Notes: a model not told the origin generated them from the letters alone. 64,000 bases of DNA from Intestinimonas massiliensis (ex Afouda et al. 2020) (GCF_001244995.1 NZ_LN869528.1:67001-131000), one strand, 5' to 3'; shown: positions 28,346 to 36,591, counted from the first letter of the stretch. Numbers and translations are program-made.

Positions 28346-28356
28346 CCTCTCTGCCG

Positions 28357-28821
28357 TCAGGCGGGGGCGGCCTCGCCGGTCAGGGTCTCGCCTGCAAACA
28401 GGTACTGGTAGCGCACCCGAACGGGCTCCCGCTCCCCACCGTCCTCCACCTCCCAGGTGAGGGCGGCCGCGCAGCCCGCGCCCAGGCCGGGCAGGACCAC
28501 GCCGGCGGCCGGGTCGGCCTCCGGCTCGGGCAGGCCGTTCAGCCGGACGGAGCCGGGCACGGCCCCGCCGCCGGCTACCTCTACCTCGCTCAGGGGCAGC
28601 GAGGAGCGGTTGTAGACCGTCACCACCCGGACCGTCCGTTCGGCGGCCTCCCACAGCCGCTCCCGGACAGCCACCTCCACGAAGTGGAGCCGGACCGGCT
28701 CCCGGAGGGGGAGCTCCGCCAGCAGGCGGCGATTCCCCTCCACAGCGTCCAGGCGCACTGCCCCGGTGATTCGGCCCTCCAGCGGCCGGGGCGGGTCCAG
28801 ACAAATGTCGCAAAAGTCCAT
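28357..28821 (-). CDS. Small DUF11-like beta-sandwich protein
   Basis: A 154-residue protein without signal peptide or membrane segment. The middle part (VVTVYNRSSLPLSEVEV, then VPGSVRLNGLPEPEADPAAG, then LPGLGAGCAAALTWEVE) follows the pattern of the DUF11 conserved-repeat fold, usually seen in surface proteins. It has a good ribosome site (GGAGGG) and is divergent from the DUF2461 gene. The lack of an export signal is odd for this fold. Function unknown. Confidence 0.7.
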   Translation of the reverse strand: MDFCDICLDPPRPLEGRITGAVRLDAVEGNRRLLAELPLREPVRLHFVEVAVRERLWEAAERTVRVVTVYNRSSLPLSEVEVAGGGAVPGSVRLNGLPEPEADPAAGVVLPGLGAGCAAALTWEVEDGGEREPVRVRYQYLFAGETLTGEAAPA

Positions 28822-28930
28822 ACTGTATCCCTCCGGCTCATTCTATGCCGCAGCCTGTCGAGCTGTGCCGCTTGCGTTTGCGCCCGGTTGTGGTATACGG
28901 TGAAAACCAAACAGAAAAGAGTGACGCGCC

Positions 28931-29605
28931 ATGTTTCAGGGCTTTTCCAACGAGACCATCGACTTTATGTGGGGCATCCGGTTCAACAATGAAAAAAGCT
29001 GGTTTGAGCAGCACAAGGAGACTTACCGGGCCCACTTCTACGAGCCCATGAAGGCTCTGGCCGCCCAGGTGTACGAGATCTTTCAGGACCGGCACGGGGA
29101 CCTGGAGCTGGCGACCCGGGTATCCCGCATCTACCGGGACGCCCGGCGGCTGCGGGGCCGCGGCCCCTATAAGGATCGGCTGTGGTTCTCCATGGAGCGC
29201 CCCTCGGAGGCGTGGACCCACGACCCGGTGTTCTGGTTTGAGCTGGCCCCCGAGGGCTACTCCTACGGCATGGGCTACTATGCCGCCAAGCCGGCCACCA
29301 TGGCCCGGTTCCGCGCCCGGCTGGACCGGGACCCCAAGCCCTTTGAAAAGCTGGCCCGGACCCTGGAGCGCCAGGATGTCTTCACGCTGGAGCACGCGTG
29401 CTACAAAAAGCCAAAGGGGGACCTGGGCAAGCTCCTCTCCCCCTGGTACAACAGCAAGAACCTCTCCCTCATCTGCCAGCGGCCCCACGACGAGCGGCTT
29501 TTCTCGCCGGACCTGGTCCAAACCCTGGCGGAGGGCTACGACTTTCTGGCCCCCTATTACGCCTATTTCCTTTCGCTGGAGGGTGACCCCGACCCCAGGG
29601 CCTGA
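28931..29605 (+). CDS. DUF2461 family protein
   Basis: A 224-residue protein of the DUF2461 (TIGR02453) family: N-terminal FQGFSNETIDFMWGIRFNNEKSWFEQHK, the central basic RVSRIYRDARRLRGRGPYKD and the YGMGYYAAKPATMARFR stretch match the family layout and length. The family is common in bacteria, but no activity has been established. The gene stands alone, divergent from the preceding small gene. Confidence 0.88.
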   Translation: MFQGFSNETIDFMWGIRFNNEKSWFEQHKETYRAHFYEPMKALAAQVYEIFQDRHGDLELATRVSRIYRDARRLRGRGPYKDRLWFSMERPSEAWTHDPVFWFELAPEGYSYGMGYYAAKPATMARFRARLDRDPKPFEKLARTLERQDVFTLEHACYKKPKGDLGKLLSPWYNSKNLSLICQRPHDERLFSPDLVQTLAEGYDFLAPYYAYFLSLEGDPDPRA

Positions 29606-29702
29606 TCGTTTGAATCGCTTTGATTCTAACAAATTTTACATGAGGAAAAATGCCGCCCGCCGTACATCCTATTCGGGAACGAACAGGAAAGGCGGGCGCA
29701 TC

Positions 29703-30497
29703 ATGTTCAGACGCAAATCATATCCCGACTGGGCGGCGGTCCTGGCCGCCTTCGGGCTCCTGCTGGGCGCCGCCGCCCCTTGGTTCGCCCTGGTGCTCTC
29801 CATACCGCCTCCGGCGGTCCAGGCGGACGCCCAGGTTCTCACCGACGAGGGCGGAGGGCCGCCCTCGTCCCAGGTCCGGTCCGGGGATGGGCAGCCCAAG
29901 CTCATCGCCCTTACCTTTGACGACGGGCCCCGGCGCTCCACCACCACCGCTCTGCTAGACGGCCTGGCCGAGCGGGGCGTGAAGGCCACCTTTTTCCTCA
30001 TCGGGGGGCAGTTGGAGAACAACGAGGATGTGGTCCGCCGCATGGACGAGGAGGGCCACCAGGTGGGCATCCACACCTTTGACCACGTCCGGCTCACCGG
30101 CCTGAGCAAGGTCGACTTCGACGCCCAGGTGGACCGAACCCGGCAGCTTTTGAAAAACATCCTGGGGCACAATGACTTCCTGCTGCGCCCCCCCTACGGC
30201 ATCATGGATGACGGCATCCGCCGCCACGCCGGCTGCCCCATCATCCTCTGGTCCATCGACCCCGAGGACTGGAAGGACCAGAACACCGCCCGCGTGGTGG
30301 AGCAGGTGGTGTCCAGCGCCAGGGACGGCGCCATCATCCTCATGCACGACATTTTCCCCGAGAGTGTGGACGCCGCCTTTCAAATCGTGGACCGACTTCA
30401 CCAGCAGGGGTATCTCTTCGTCACCGTGGAACAGCTCTTCGCCGCCCGCTGTCTGCCCCTGGAGGCGGGTCAGACCTACTCCGACGCCTATCCGTAA
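29703..30497 (+). CDS. Polysaccharide deacetylase (NodB/CE4), membrane-anchored
   Basis: A 264-residue CE4 deacetylase that would remove acetyl groups from peptidoglycan or another surface glycan outside the membrane. The start at 29703 has AGGAAAGG upstream. A signal-anchor spans residues 10-32. The NodB motifs are visible: TFDDGP, HTFDH (metal site), RPPYG and SIDPEDW, with a late ILMHD. An in-frame ATG 63 bases upstream lacks a ribosome site. It is a single-gene unit ending at a strong terminator. Confidence 0.92.
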   Translation: MFRRKSYPDWAAVLAAFGLLLGAAAPWFALVLSIPPPAVQADAQVLTDEGGGPPSSQVRSGDGQPKLIALTFDDGPRRSTTTALLDGLAERGVKATFFLIGGQLENNEDVVRRMDEEGHQVGIHTFDHVRLTGLSKVDFDAQVDRTRQLLKNILGHNDFLLRPPYGIMDDGIRRHAGCPIILWSIDPEDWKDQNTARVVEQVVSSARDGAIILMHDIFPESVDAAFQIVDRLHQQGYLFVTVEQLFAARCLPLEAGQTYSDAYP

Positions 30498-30499
30498 TC

Positions 30500-30532
30500 A
30501 AAAAGCGTTCGGGCCAAACCCGAACGCTTTTT
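30500..30532. terminator. Bidirectional terminator
   Basis: A perfect 14-bp stem (30500-30513 with 30519-30532) starting AAAAA and ending TTTTT, between two convergent genes. Confidence 0.93.
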
Positions 30533-31469
30533 ACATACGCATGGCCAGCAGGACCGCGAAGAGGATCAAAAGGCAGAAAACCGTCATGCCCGGATTCACC
30601 AGGAACAGCCCCCACTTCTCCCCGGCCTCCATGCCGGCGGAGCCCGGGGCCAGCCCTTCGTCCCGGTCCCGGTCCCGATAGCGGGCGGACAGGAGATACC
30701 AGCCGAACACCAGTGAAAAGAGGATAAAATAGGACAGGGCGCTCTCGCCCCGGTCTCCGAAGTGCTCCAGCAGGGGCGACAGGCCCGCCGAGACGAAGTT
30801 CACCCCCGCATGAAGGGGGATCGTCCAGCGCACCCCCCCGGTCCGCAGGGCCACATAGCCGAAAAATCCGCCCACCGCAAAGGCGTAGAGCATCTGGAAG
30901 AGGTTTCCGTGGACCAGGGCGAACAGCAGTGCCGAGGCCAGAATGGCAAACCCCTCGCCATAGGGCTTGAGCCGGTCCAGCAGGGCCTTTCGGAACAGCA
31001 GCTCCTCCGCCAGCGGCGCCAAAACGCAGCCCAGCAGCAGATTGAACCAGACCGGCTGGTCCAGCATGGTCTCCACCGGGTTTGCCATGGGGGTGTCCCG
31101 CAGGCCGTCGATGAGCCGGACCAGCCCCATCGTGGCCAGATTGGCCGAATAGATCAGCGCCAGGGCCATGAACCAGCCCTGCAAAAGGCCGCCGGGCGTC
31201 CAGGGAGTCTCCTTCTCGGCCCGGACGGCGGGCAGAGCCCGCAGGGTCAGGTAGGCCGCCGGAAAGGCCACCAGATAGCTGCCGGCCGCCGACAGCACCC
31301 AGTCGAACCAGGCGGCCTCCAGAAGGCCGGGGGCCAGAGCCGCCGCCAGGCGCAGACCTAACACCTGCACCGCCAGTTGGAGCACCACCAGCAGCGTCAT
31401 GGCCCAGCCCACCCGGGAAAACACCTGGCGGTCCTCCCAGCGCAGCGTCTGACTCAGGCCTTGAAACAT
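30531..31469 (-). CDS. CPBP-family intramembrane metalloprotease
   Basis: A 312-residue multispanning protein of the CPBP (CAAX protease and bacteriocin-processing, Abi) family. The three motifs are visible: EELLFRKALLDRL, ALVHGNLFQ and HAGVNF, which supply the glutamates and histidines of the metal site inside the membrane. About eight hydrophobic segments are present. The family includes bacteriocin immunity proteins and peptide processors; no bacteriocin gene is nearby. Ribosome site GGAGGAGAGG. Confidence 0.88.
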   Translation of the reverse strand: MFQGLSQTLRWEDRQVFSRVGWAMTLLVVLQLAVQVLGLRLAAALAPGLLEAAWFDWVLSAAGSYLVAFPAAYLTLRALPAVRAEKETPWTPGGLLQGWFMALALIYSANLATMGLVRLIDGLRDTPMANPVETMLDQPVWFNLLLGCVLAPLAEELLFRKALLDRLKPYGEGFAILASALLFALVHGNLFQMLYAFAVGGFFGYVALRTGGVRWTIPLHAGVNFVSAGLSPLLEHFGDRGESALSYFILFSLVFGWYLLSARYRDRDRDEGLAPGSAGMEAGEKWGLFLVNPGMTVFCLLILFAVLLAMRM

Positions 31470-31590
31470 GTCCCCTCTCCTCCCATCCGTTCAGCGGGCT
31501 CTATTGTATCATAAAATTTCCGTTCTGTCTCCCCAGCATCTGCGCGAACCGGCCTTTTTATTTTTTACGCCCTCTTTTTCTTTCTATATA

Positions 31591-31618
31591 TTGACACGTT
31601 CAAATTCTGTGCTACAAT
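31591..31618 (+). promoter_or_regulatory. Promoter of nrdJ
   Basis: TTGACA (31591-31596), a 16-bp spacer and TACAAT (31613-31618), about 50 bases before the nrdJ start. Confidence 0.75.
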
Positions 31619-31669
31619 ATCTGGTGTTCAACAGAGGATTGATTCATAGTTACAGAGGAGACGAGATAG

Positions 31670-33982
31670 ATGCCCATTTCTGAAAATGCCCGCGCGGTGC
31701 TGGAGCGCCGCTACCTGATCCGGGACGAGCACGGCGAGGCCGTGGAGACGGTGGACGAGCTGTTCCACCGGGTGGCCGACGCCGTTGCCGCCGCCGACGT
31801 CCGTTTCGATCCCCAGGCCGACGTGGCCGACACCGCCCGGAGCTTTTACCGCATGATGACCGAGCTGGACTTTCTGCCCAATTCCCCTACGCTGATGAAC
31901 GCCGGCCGGCCTCTGGGGCAACTCTCCGCCTGCTTTGTGTTGCCGGTGGCCGACTCCATGGAGGACATCTTCGACGCCATCAAGAACGCCGCTCTCATCC
32001 ACAAGTCCGGCGGCGGCACCGGCTTTTCCTTTTCCCGTCTGCGGGCCAAGGGCTCCACGGTGAACTCCACCGGCGGCGTGGCCAGCGGACCCATCTCCTT
32101 CATGAAGGTCTTCAACGCCGCCACCGAGGCGGTGAAGCAGGGCGGCACCCGCCGGGGGGCCAATATGGGTATCCTGCGGGTGGACCACCCGGACATCCTG
32201 GAGTTCATCACCTGCAAGAACGACACGAAGGAGATCACCAACTTCAACATCTCCGTGGGCCTTACCGAGTCCTTTATGGAGGCGGTGGAGTCGGACAGCT
32301 CATACGAGCTGGTGGACCCCGCCTCCCGCCGGGTCACCGGCAGGCTCAACGCCCGGGAGGTTTTTGAGGCCATCGTCCGCTCCGCCTGGCAGACCGGCGA
32401 GCCGGGCATCCTCTTCCTGGACCGGCTGAACAAGGACAACCCCTGCCCCGGGCAGGGCGAGATCGAGTCCACCAATCCCTGCGGCGAGCAGCCCCTACTG
32501 CCCTACGAGGCGTGCAACCTGGGCTCCATCAACCTGGTCCGCCACCTGCGCAGGACCGGGACGGGCTACGCCCTGGACCGGGCCAAGCTGGAGCAGACCA
32601 TCCGCACCGCCGTCCATTTTCTGGACAACGTCATCGAGGTCAACCAGTATCCCCTGCCCGAGATCGACGCCATGACCAAAAAGACCCGGAAGATCGGCCT
32701 GGGCGTCATGGGCTTTGCGGACATGCTGCTCTATCTGGGCATCCCCTACGACTCTGACGAGGGCGTGGCCATGGCCTCTCAGGTCATGGAGCTGGTGCAG
32801 ACCATCGGCCACCAGGAGAGCCAGCGGCTGGCCCAGGTCCGCGGCCCCTTCCCCCTGTTTGCCGAGAGCGTCTACCGGGACGGCGCGCCTCTCCGCAACG
32901 CCACCGTCACCACCATCGCCCCCACCGGCACCCTGTCCATCATCGCCGGGGTATCCAGCGGCGTGGAGCCGGTCTTTGCCTATGCCTATTACCGCAACGT
33001 GATGGACAACACCCACCTCATCGAGACCAACCAGATCCTGAGGGACAAGCTTACTGAGCTGGGCCTCTACTCCGATGAGCTCATGCGCCAGATCATCGAG
33101 CACGGCAGCCTGGCCCACGTGGAGGGCATCCCCGAGGCGGTCAAGCGGGTCTTTGTCTGTGCCCACGATGTCTCGCCCATCTGGCATGTAAAGATGCAGG
33201 CCGCCTTCCAGCAGTTCACCGACAACGCTGTGAGCAAGACGGTGAACTTCCCCAACTCCGCCACCCAGGAGGAGGTGGCTGAGGTCTACCGTCTGGCCTA
33301 CGAGCTGGGCTGCAAGGGCACCACCATCTACCGGGACGGCTCCCGGGACGAGCAGGTGCTCAACATCGGGGTGGTCAAGGCCAAGCAGGAGACCGCCCTC
33401 CCCGACCATGTGGAAAAGCTGCTGGAGTCGGGCTGCGACTCCACCGCCTGCCTGCTGCGCAGCGGCAGCATCAAGCCCCGCCCCCGGCCCGACGTGACCA
33501 TGGGCTACACCGAGAAGGTGAAGATCGGCTGCGGCAACCTGTATATCACCGTCAATTACGACGAGCAGGGGGTCTGCGAGGTGTTCACCAACACCGGGCG
33601 GGCCGGCGGCTGCCCCTCCCAGTCGGAGGCCACCGCCCGGCTCATGTCGGTGGCCCTCCGGGCCGGCGTGGATTCCGACGAGCTCATCCGGCAGCTCAAG
33701 GGCATCCGCTGTCCCTCCACCATCCGGCAGCAGGGCATGGCCGTCACCTCCTGCCCTGACGCCATCGCCAAGGCCATCGAAAAGGTGATGCAGGCCAGCA
33801 AAACAAACCAGATTCCCCCCTGTCCTCCCCCCATGGGGTCCGGCCGGAAGGGCCGGCCCGCCCCCGACATGACGCCCGCGGAGTCCAAGCTGGCGAAGTA
33901 CTGCCCGGAGTGCGGCGCGCAGTTGGAGCACGAGGGCGGCTGTGTCACCTGCCGGAACTGCGGCTACTCCAAGTGCGGCTGA
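31670..33982 (+). CDS. nrdJ: Adenosylcobalamin-dependent ribonucleotide reductase (class II)
   Basis: A 770-residue class II ribonucleotide reductase that makes deoxyribonucleotides using adenosylcobalamin as radical generator, so it works with or without oxygen. The first redox cysteine lies at about residue 88 (GQLSACFVLP), the active-site motif NPCGEQ near 270, then CNLGSINL; TIAPTGTLSIIAGVSSGVEP follows. The C-terminus ends in a zinc-ribbon-like CPECG...CRNCGYSKCG segment that carries the reducing cysteines. No activase or small subunit is needed and none is nearby. Its own promoter and downstream hairpin make it a single-gene unit. Confidence 0.96.
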   Translation: MPISENARAVLERRYLIRDEHGEAVETVDELFHRVADAVAAADVRFDPQADVADTARSFYRMMTELDFLPNSPTLMNAGRPLGQLSACFVLPVADSMEDIFDAIKNAALIHKSGGGTGFSFSRLRAKGSTVNSTGGVASGPISFMKVFNAATEAVKQGGTRRGANMGILRVDHPDILEFITCKNDTKEITNFNISVGLTESFMEAVESDSSYELVDPASRRVTGRLNAREVFEAIVRSAWQTGEPGILFLDRLNKDNPCPGQGEIESTNPCGEQPLLPYEACNLGSINLVRHLRRTGTGYALDRAKLEQTIRTAVHFLDNVIEVNQYPLPEIDAMTKKTRKIGLGVMGFADMLLYLGIPYDSDEGVAMASQVMELVQTIGHQESQRLAQVRGPFPLFAESVYRDGAPLRNATVTTIAPTGTLSIIAGVSSGVEPVFAYAYYRNVMDNTHLIETNQILRDKLTELGLYSDELMRQIIEHGSLAHVEGIPEAVKRVFVCAHDVSPIWHVKMQAAFQQFTDNAVSKTVNFPNSATQEEVAEVYRLAYELGCKGTTIYRDGSRDEQVLNIGVVKAKQETALPDHVEKLLESGCDSTACLLRSGSIKPRPRPDVTMGYTEKVKIGCGNLYITVNYDEQGVCEVFTNTGRAGGCPSQSEATARLMSVALRAGVDSDELIRQLKGIRCPSTIRQQGMAVTSCPDAIAKAIEKVMQASKTNQIPPCPPPMGSGRKGRPAPDMTPAESKLAKYCPECGAQLEHEGGCVTCRNCGYSKCG

Positions 33983-34031
33983 CCCCGTGGTCAAAGGCTC
34001 CTGGCGTTGCCGGGGGCCTCTGCGCTAAACG

Positions 34032-34061
34032 AAGAGGGCGGAGCTTTCGCTCCGCCCTCTT
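34032..34061. terminator. Terminator between nrdJ and rubredoxin
   Basis: A perfect 13-bp stem (34032-34044 with 34049-34061) with a TTTC loop between two convergent genes; only a short T-run follows on either strand. Confidence 0.8.
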
Positions 34062-34081
34062 ATTGCTGTATCCGCCGGGGA

Positions 34082-34237
34082 TCATTCCGCTTCGAACGCG
34101 TCCTTGCCCAGACCGCAGACCGGGCACTCCCAATCCTCAGGGACCTCTTCCCAAGGGGTGCCGGGGGCGATGCCGTTGTCCGGATCTCCAACCTCGGGGT
34201 CATAGACATAGCCGCAGGGGCAGACATATTTACTCAT
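34082..34237 (-). CDS. Rubredoxin
   Basis: A 51-residue rubredoxin, the small one-iron electron carrier that feeds rubrerythrin-type peroxide and superoxide detoxification in anaerobes. The second cysteine pair is the usual CPVCG (residues 38-41 region) and the core [15 protein letters not shown] is typical. The first pair reads VCPCGY, that is, with only one residue between the cysteines instead of the usual two. The start at 34237 follows AAAGGA. It is just downstream of the damaged rubrerythrin gene on the same strand, and the two were probably an operon. Confidence 0.93.
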   Translation of the reverse strand: MSKYVCPCGYVYDPEVGDPDNGIAPGTPWEEVPEDWECPVCGLGKDAFEAE

Positions 34238-34258
34238 GGTTTCGCCGTTTCCTTTCTC

Positions 34259-34511
34259 TTAGCCGAAGTAACGCTTCAGCAGGCCCTCGAACGCCTTGCC
34301 GTGGCGGGCCTCGTCGCGGGCCATCTCGTGCACGGTGTCGTGGATGGCGTCCAGGTTGTGCTGCTTGGCCAGCTTAGCCAGGTCAGTCTTGCCCTGGGTA
34401 GCGCCGTTCTCGGCGTCCACACGCATCTCCAGGTAGCCAAACGGCTGCGCCGTTCGGCGCCGGACAGCGTGCAACAGCACGAATTGGGCTTCCTTCGGTG
34501 TTTTTGGTCAT
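34259..34511 (-). pseudogene. Rubrerythrin-family gene, 5' part lost or frameshifted
   Basis: The last ~60 codons (34259 to about 34440) encode a clear ferritin-like rubrerythrin C-terminus: [16 protein letters not shown], then [19 protein letters not shown], which holds the His/Glu di-iron ligands, ending LLKRYFG. Upstream the similarity stops. An ATG at 34511 with AGAGGGG in front starts MTKNTEGSP, which looks like a plausible original N-terminus, but it runs into a different frame before the conserved part. The gene seems to have suffered an internal deletion or frameshift next to the integrase-bearing element. An in-frame GTG at 34480 would give only a 73-residue fragment. Confidence 0.75.
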
Positions 34512-34597
34512 TTCCCCTCTTGCCACAATTGGATATTTTTCATTTGTGACGATTCCGTTTATTGCCACAAAAAATCCACAACACAGGAGGATTTGAC

Positions 34598-35140
34598 ATG
34601 GCAAAGCAGAATGACGCAGGGGTCTACAAATTGAAAAATGGGAATTGGGGCTATCGCTATGTTGTGATGGTCAATGGCGTCCGCAAGGAGGCCAGGAAAA
34701 CCAAAGATGAATTTGGTACGCCCTTCAAAACAAAACGGGAAGCAATGAAGGCGCGGCAAGCTGCCATTGACCGGGAACAGAACTCCCGCAAGCCCAAACC
34801 CACGGTACGGAAAACCATTCAGGAGGTCTATCAAGAATACTGTGCCACGGGCCGTAGTGATCGGGCCTACAATACCATCCGCAAGCAGGACAGCTTGTGG
34901 AAAAACCACCTTTCCGCTCGGTTCGGCAGCCGCTTTGTGGATGAAGTCAGCGCAGCGGAAGTGGTTGACTATCTGACGGAACTTTATTGCGGGCGTGGCC
35001 TCTCCTATCGCTATGTGGAGAGCTTCCTAAAGCAGTTCTATTTGCTCTTTGGTCAGGCGTATTCCCGGAACTACCTGGATGTAGATTCCTACAACAAGCT
35101 CTGTATCAACAAGGATACTGTAGGGGGACAAGATATTTGA
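34598..35140 (+). pseudogene. Tyrosine recombinase/integrase, N-terminal half only
   Basis: The frame starts at an ATG with CAGGAGGA upstream. It has the arm-binding domain of integrases (GVYKLKNGNWGYRYVV, then KTKREAMKARQAAIDRE) and most of the core-binding domain (SLWKNHLSARFGSRFVDEVSAAEV...SYRYVESFLKQFYLLFGQAYS). It breaks off after CINKDT at about 35118, where the Mu-like prophage begins; the last seven codons are prophage DNA. The catalytic domain with its Arg/His/Tyr residues is absent and, if insertion was simple, should be found beyond the prophage's far end. Its base composition is clearly lower in GC than the host genes, which suggests an earlier mobile element. Confidence 0.85.
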
Positions 35141-35145
35141 GAAAA

Positions 35146-35234
35146 GCGGGATAAGGCGGGATGAGACGGGACAGGATGGGAAAAGCCAGTGTTTTCAAGG
35201 GATACAGGCGGGACGGAGGCGGGATGAGAGCGGG
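35146..35234. repeat. Helically phased GCGGGA repeats at the prophage left end
   Basis: Four copies of a RNGGGAY core lie exactly 10 bp apart (35146, 35156, 35166, 35176). Three more GCGGG copies follow 11 bp apart (35208, 35219, 35230). One-helical-turn spacing near the terminus suits cooperative binding by the transposase or an accessory protein. Confidence 0.75.
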
Positions 35235-35340
35235 ATTTCTCAACAAAGCTGTCCGGGAAGGGCGTCGGCGGGAGCCGGGGCTCTTTTTTTATGGGCAGCG
35301 GCGCGGATCGGCGCGGGGGCGCGGCGGCCGGCCAGAATAG

Positions 35341-35387
35341 GAAAACCCCCGGAGGCCCTGATATCTCAAGGCTTTCCGGGGGTTTTC
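35341..35387. terminator. Terminator-like hairpin inside the prophage left end
   Basis: A perfect 13-bp stem (35341-35353 with 35375-35387), GAAAACCCCCGGA and its complement, so that a T-run is present on both strands. It may stop host transcription entering the prophage and repressor transcription leaving it. Confidence 0.8.
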
Positions 35388-35815
35388 ACGAATAAAGGAA
35401 AGAACAGACAAGGGCGGAACGGCGGGGCCAAACGGGGGTGGGGCCCGAGGGCCGAGCCGGCAGAGCCGCCCAGGCACATTATAGCACAGCGGGGCGGGGA
35501 GGGCAAGACGTGCGCGCGTGCGAAAACGCGGGCGGGCGGCGCGAGCGCGCGGGGGCTAAAGCAGAGGCGGCGCAAGGGATTGCGGGTATGCACGGGCGTG
35601 CGGAACAGCGTGCGCGGCGCGTGCGAGTTCGGCTGAGGGTGTGTACCTAAGAGATGAAAAGGGCCTGCTCACAATTCTGCAAACAACACGAGAACCAGAA
35701 AAATTGCAGAATTGACTGCGGCGCAATGGTTTGCGGCATTGGTGAAGGGCTGAACTTTAGCTAGATGAATTCTGCATATTCGTGATTTATTTTTTAATCA
35801 AACAGGCGCAAAAAA
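35388..35815. other. Non-coding left-end region of the prophage
   Basis: About 430 bases with no supportable gene. The first half (to about 35640) is extremely GC-rich, with many GCGC/GGCG runs; the second half is AT-rich and leads into the end of the repressor gene. No clear promoter, RNA gene or repeat was found here. Confidence 0.6.
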
Positions 35816-36250
35816 TCAAGCGATGCCAGAGGTGGATTCATCTTCCCCGGGGTCGCTTATTTTCGTCTTCCCATTGCCGGTATAGGCGGAAAAGGATGAG
35901 CCCCTTTTCCTCTCTTGTCGATTATATTTGAACTTGGTAAAAGCAAAAATTTCTTCCTGATCTTCCATTGGGAGACATCGGTACATAGCAATTAAGTCTG
36001 ATTCAAGCTCTGATAGCGGGATGCCATCACAGGTTAAAGTATGTGTAGTAGCATCTGGGCGCTCCCCGGTGATGAGATAGTCTGTGCTTACATTTAGCCT
36101 ATGGGCTACTCTTCGGACGCTCTCAATGTTAGGTGTCTGAGTTTCCCATCTTCGAATTGTTGCATTAGCAAGATCGCATTCTCTCTCAAGTTGCTTTACA
36201 GTGAGGCCCTGCGCTTTGATGAGCTTCTGAACTCTATCAAATATGTTCAT
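35816..36250 (-). CDS. Prophage repressor, XRE/Cro-CI type
   Basis: A 144-residue protein with an N-terminal helix-turn-helix (IKAQGLTVKQLERECDLANATIRRWET) and a short C-terminal part without a peptidase motif. It is the leftward gene next to the early promoter, the position of the Mu c repressor, though it is not Mu c-like in sequence. Its start codon overlaps one of three TAGTGAAT direct repeats that also cover the rightward early promoter, which indicates autoregulation and control of lytic genes. AAGGAG lies upstream. The gene is much more AT-rich than the early operon. Confidence 0.88.
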   Translation of the reverse strand: MNIFDRVQKLIKAQGLTVKQLERECDLANATIRRWETQTPNIESVRRVAHRLNVSTDYLITGERPDATTHTLTCDGIPLSELESDLIAMYRCLPMEDQEEIFAFTKFKYNRQERKRGSSFSAYTGNGKTKISDPGEDESTSGIA

Positions 36251-36314
36251 AGTGAATAAGCTCCTTAATTATAGTGAATGGGCTAAATTCTGCTTGACAA
36301 TTAGTGAATGGACT
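36250..36314. promoter_or_regulatory. Three-copy direct-repeat operator of the prophage switch
   Basis: Direct repeats TAGTGAATRRRCT at 36250-36262, 36272-36284 and 36302-36314. The first covers the repressor start codon and the third lies in the spacer of the rightward promoter, so one protein could control both directions. Confidence 0.85.
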
Positions 36315-36322
36315 ACTATAAT
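36294..36322 (+). promoter_or_regulatory. Rightward early promoter of the prophage
   Basis: A perfect sigma-70 promoter: TTGACA (36294-36299), 17-bp spacer, TATAAT (36317-36322). The third operator repeat occupies the spacer. It reads into the early operon. Confidence 0.9.
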
Positions 36323-36396
36323 GCTTGTAGATGAAAAAATTAAGCACAGACAGCATATCACACGTGAGGAAAAAAGCAAGGGAAAAAGGGGGCAGC

Positions 36397-36556
36397 GGTA
36401 GAGTAAAAGGGTGCGGCGAGGGCCAACACCTCCTTGAAACCAAGCCGATGAGCTTACTGTTGCAGCAGTTGCTCGTCAGATCGTCAAGCGATGTGTAGGT
36501 ACACAATTCATTTCTTTTCATAGTACACGGCCCTCGCCGTACCCTTTTACTCTACC
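36397..36556. repeat. 28-bp inverted repeat in the early leader
   Basis: Arms 36397-36424 and 36529-36556 are complementary over 28 bases with a single G-T mismatch, which would be a G-U pair in RNA. They enclose 104 bases that contain no supportable gene. The element lies about 70 bases after the early promoter and ends about 35 bases before the first early gene. Repressor to first early gene (36251-36591) is otherwise non-coding. Confidence 0.85.
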
Positions 36557-36591
36557 ACACCTCACGGGAAAATGAAAGAAGGAGGGACACT

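Noticed and set aside
36268-36273. A TATAAT on the minus strand as repressor promoter
   Set aside because: It would place the transcription start inside the repressor's own ribosome site and no suitable -35 lies upstream; the true repressor promoter was not identified.
36237-36521. A 94-codon minus-strand open frame across the early leader and promoter
   Set aside because: It runs through the operator repeats and promoter, has no ribosome site and no recognisable protein pattern.
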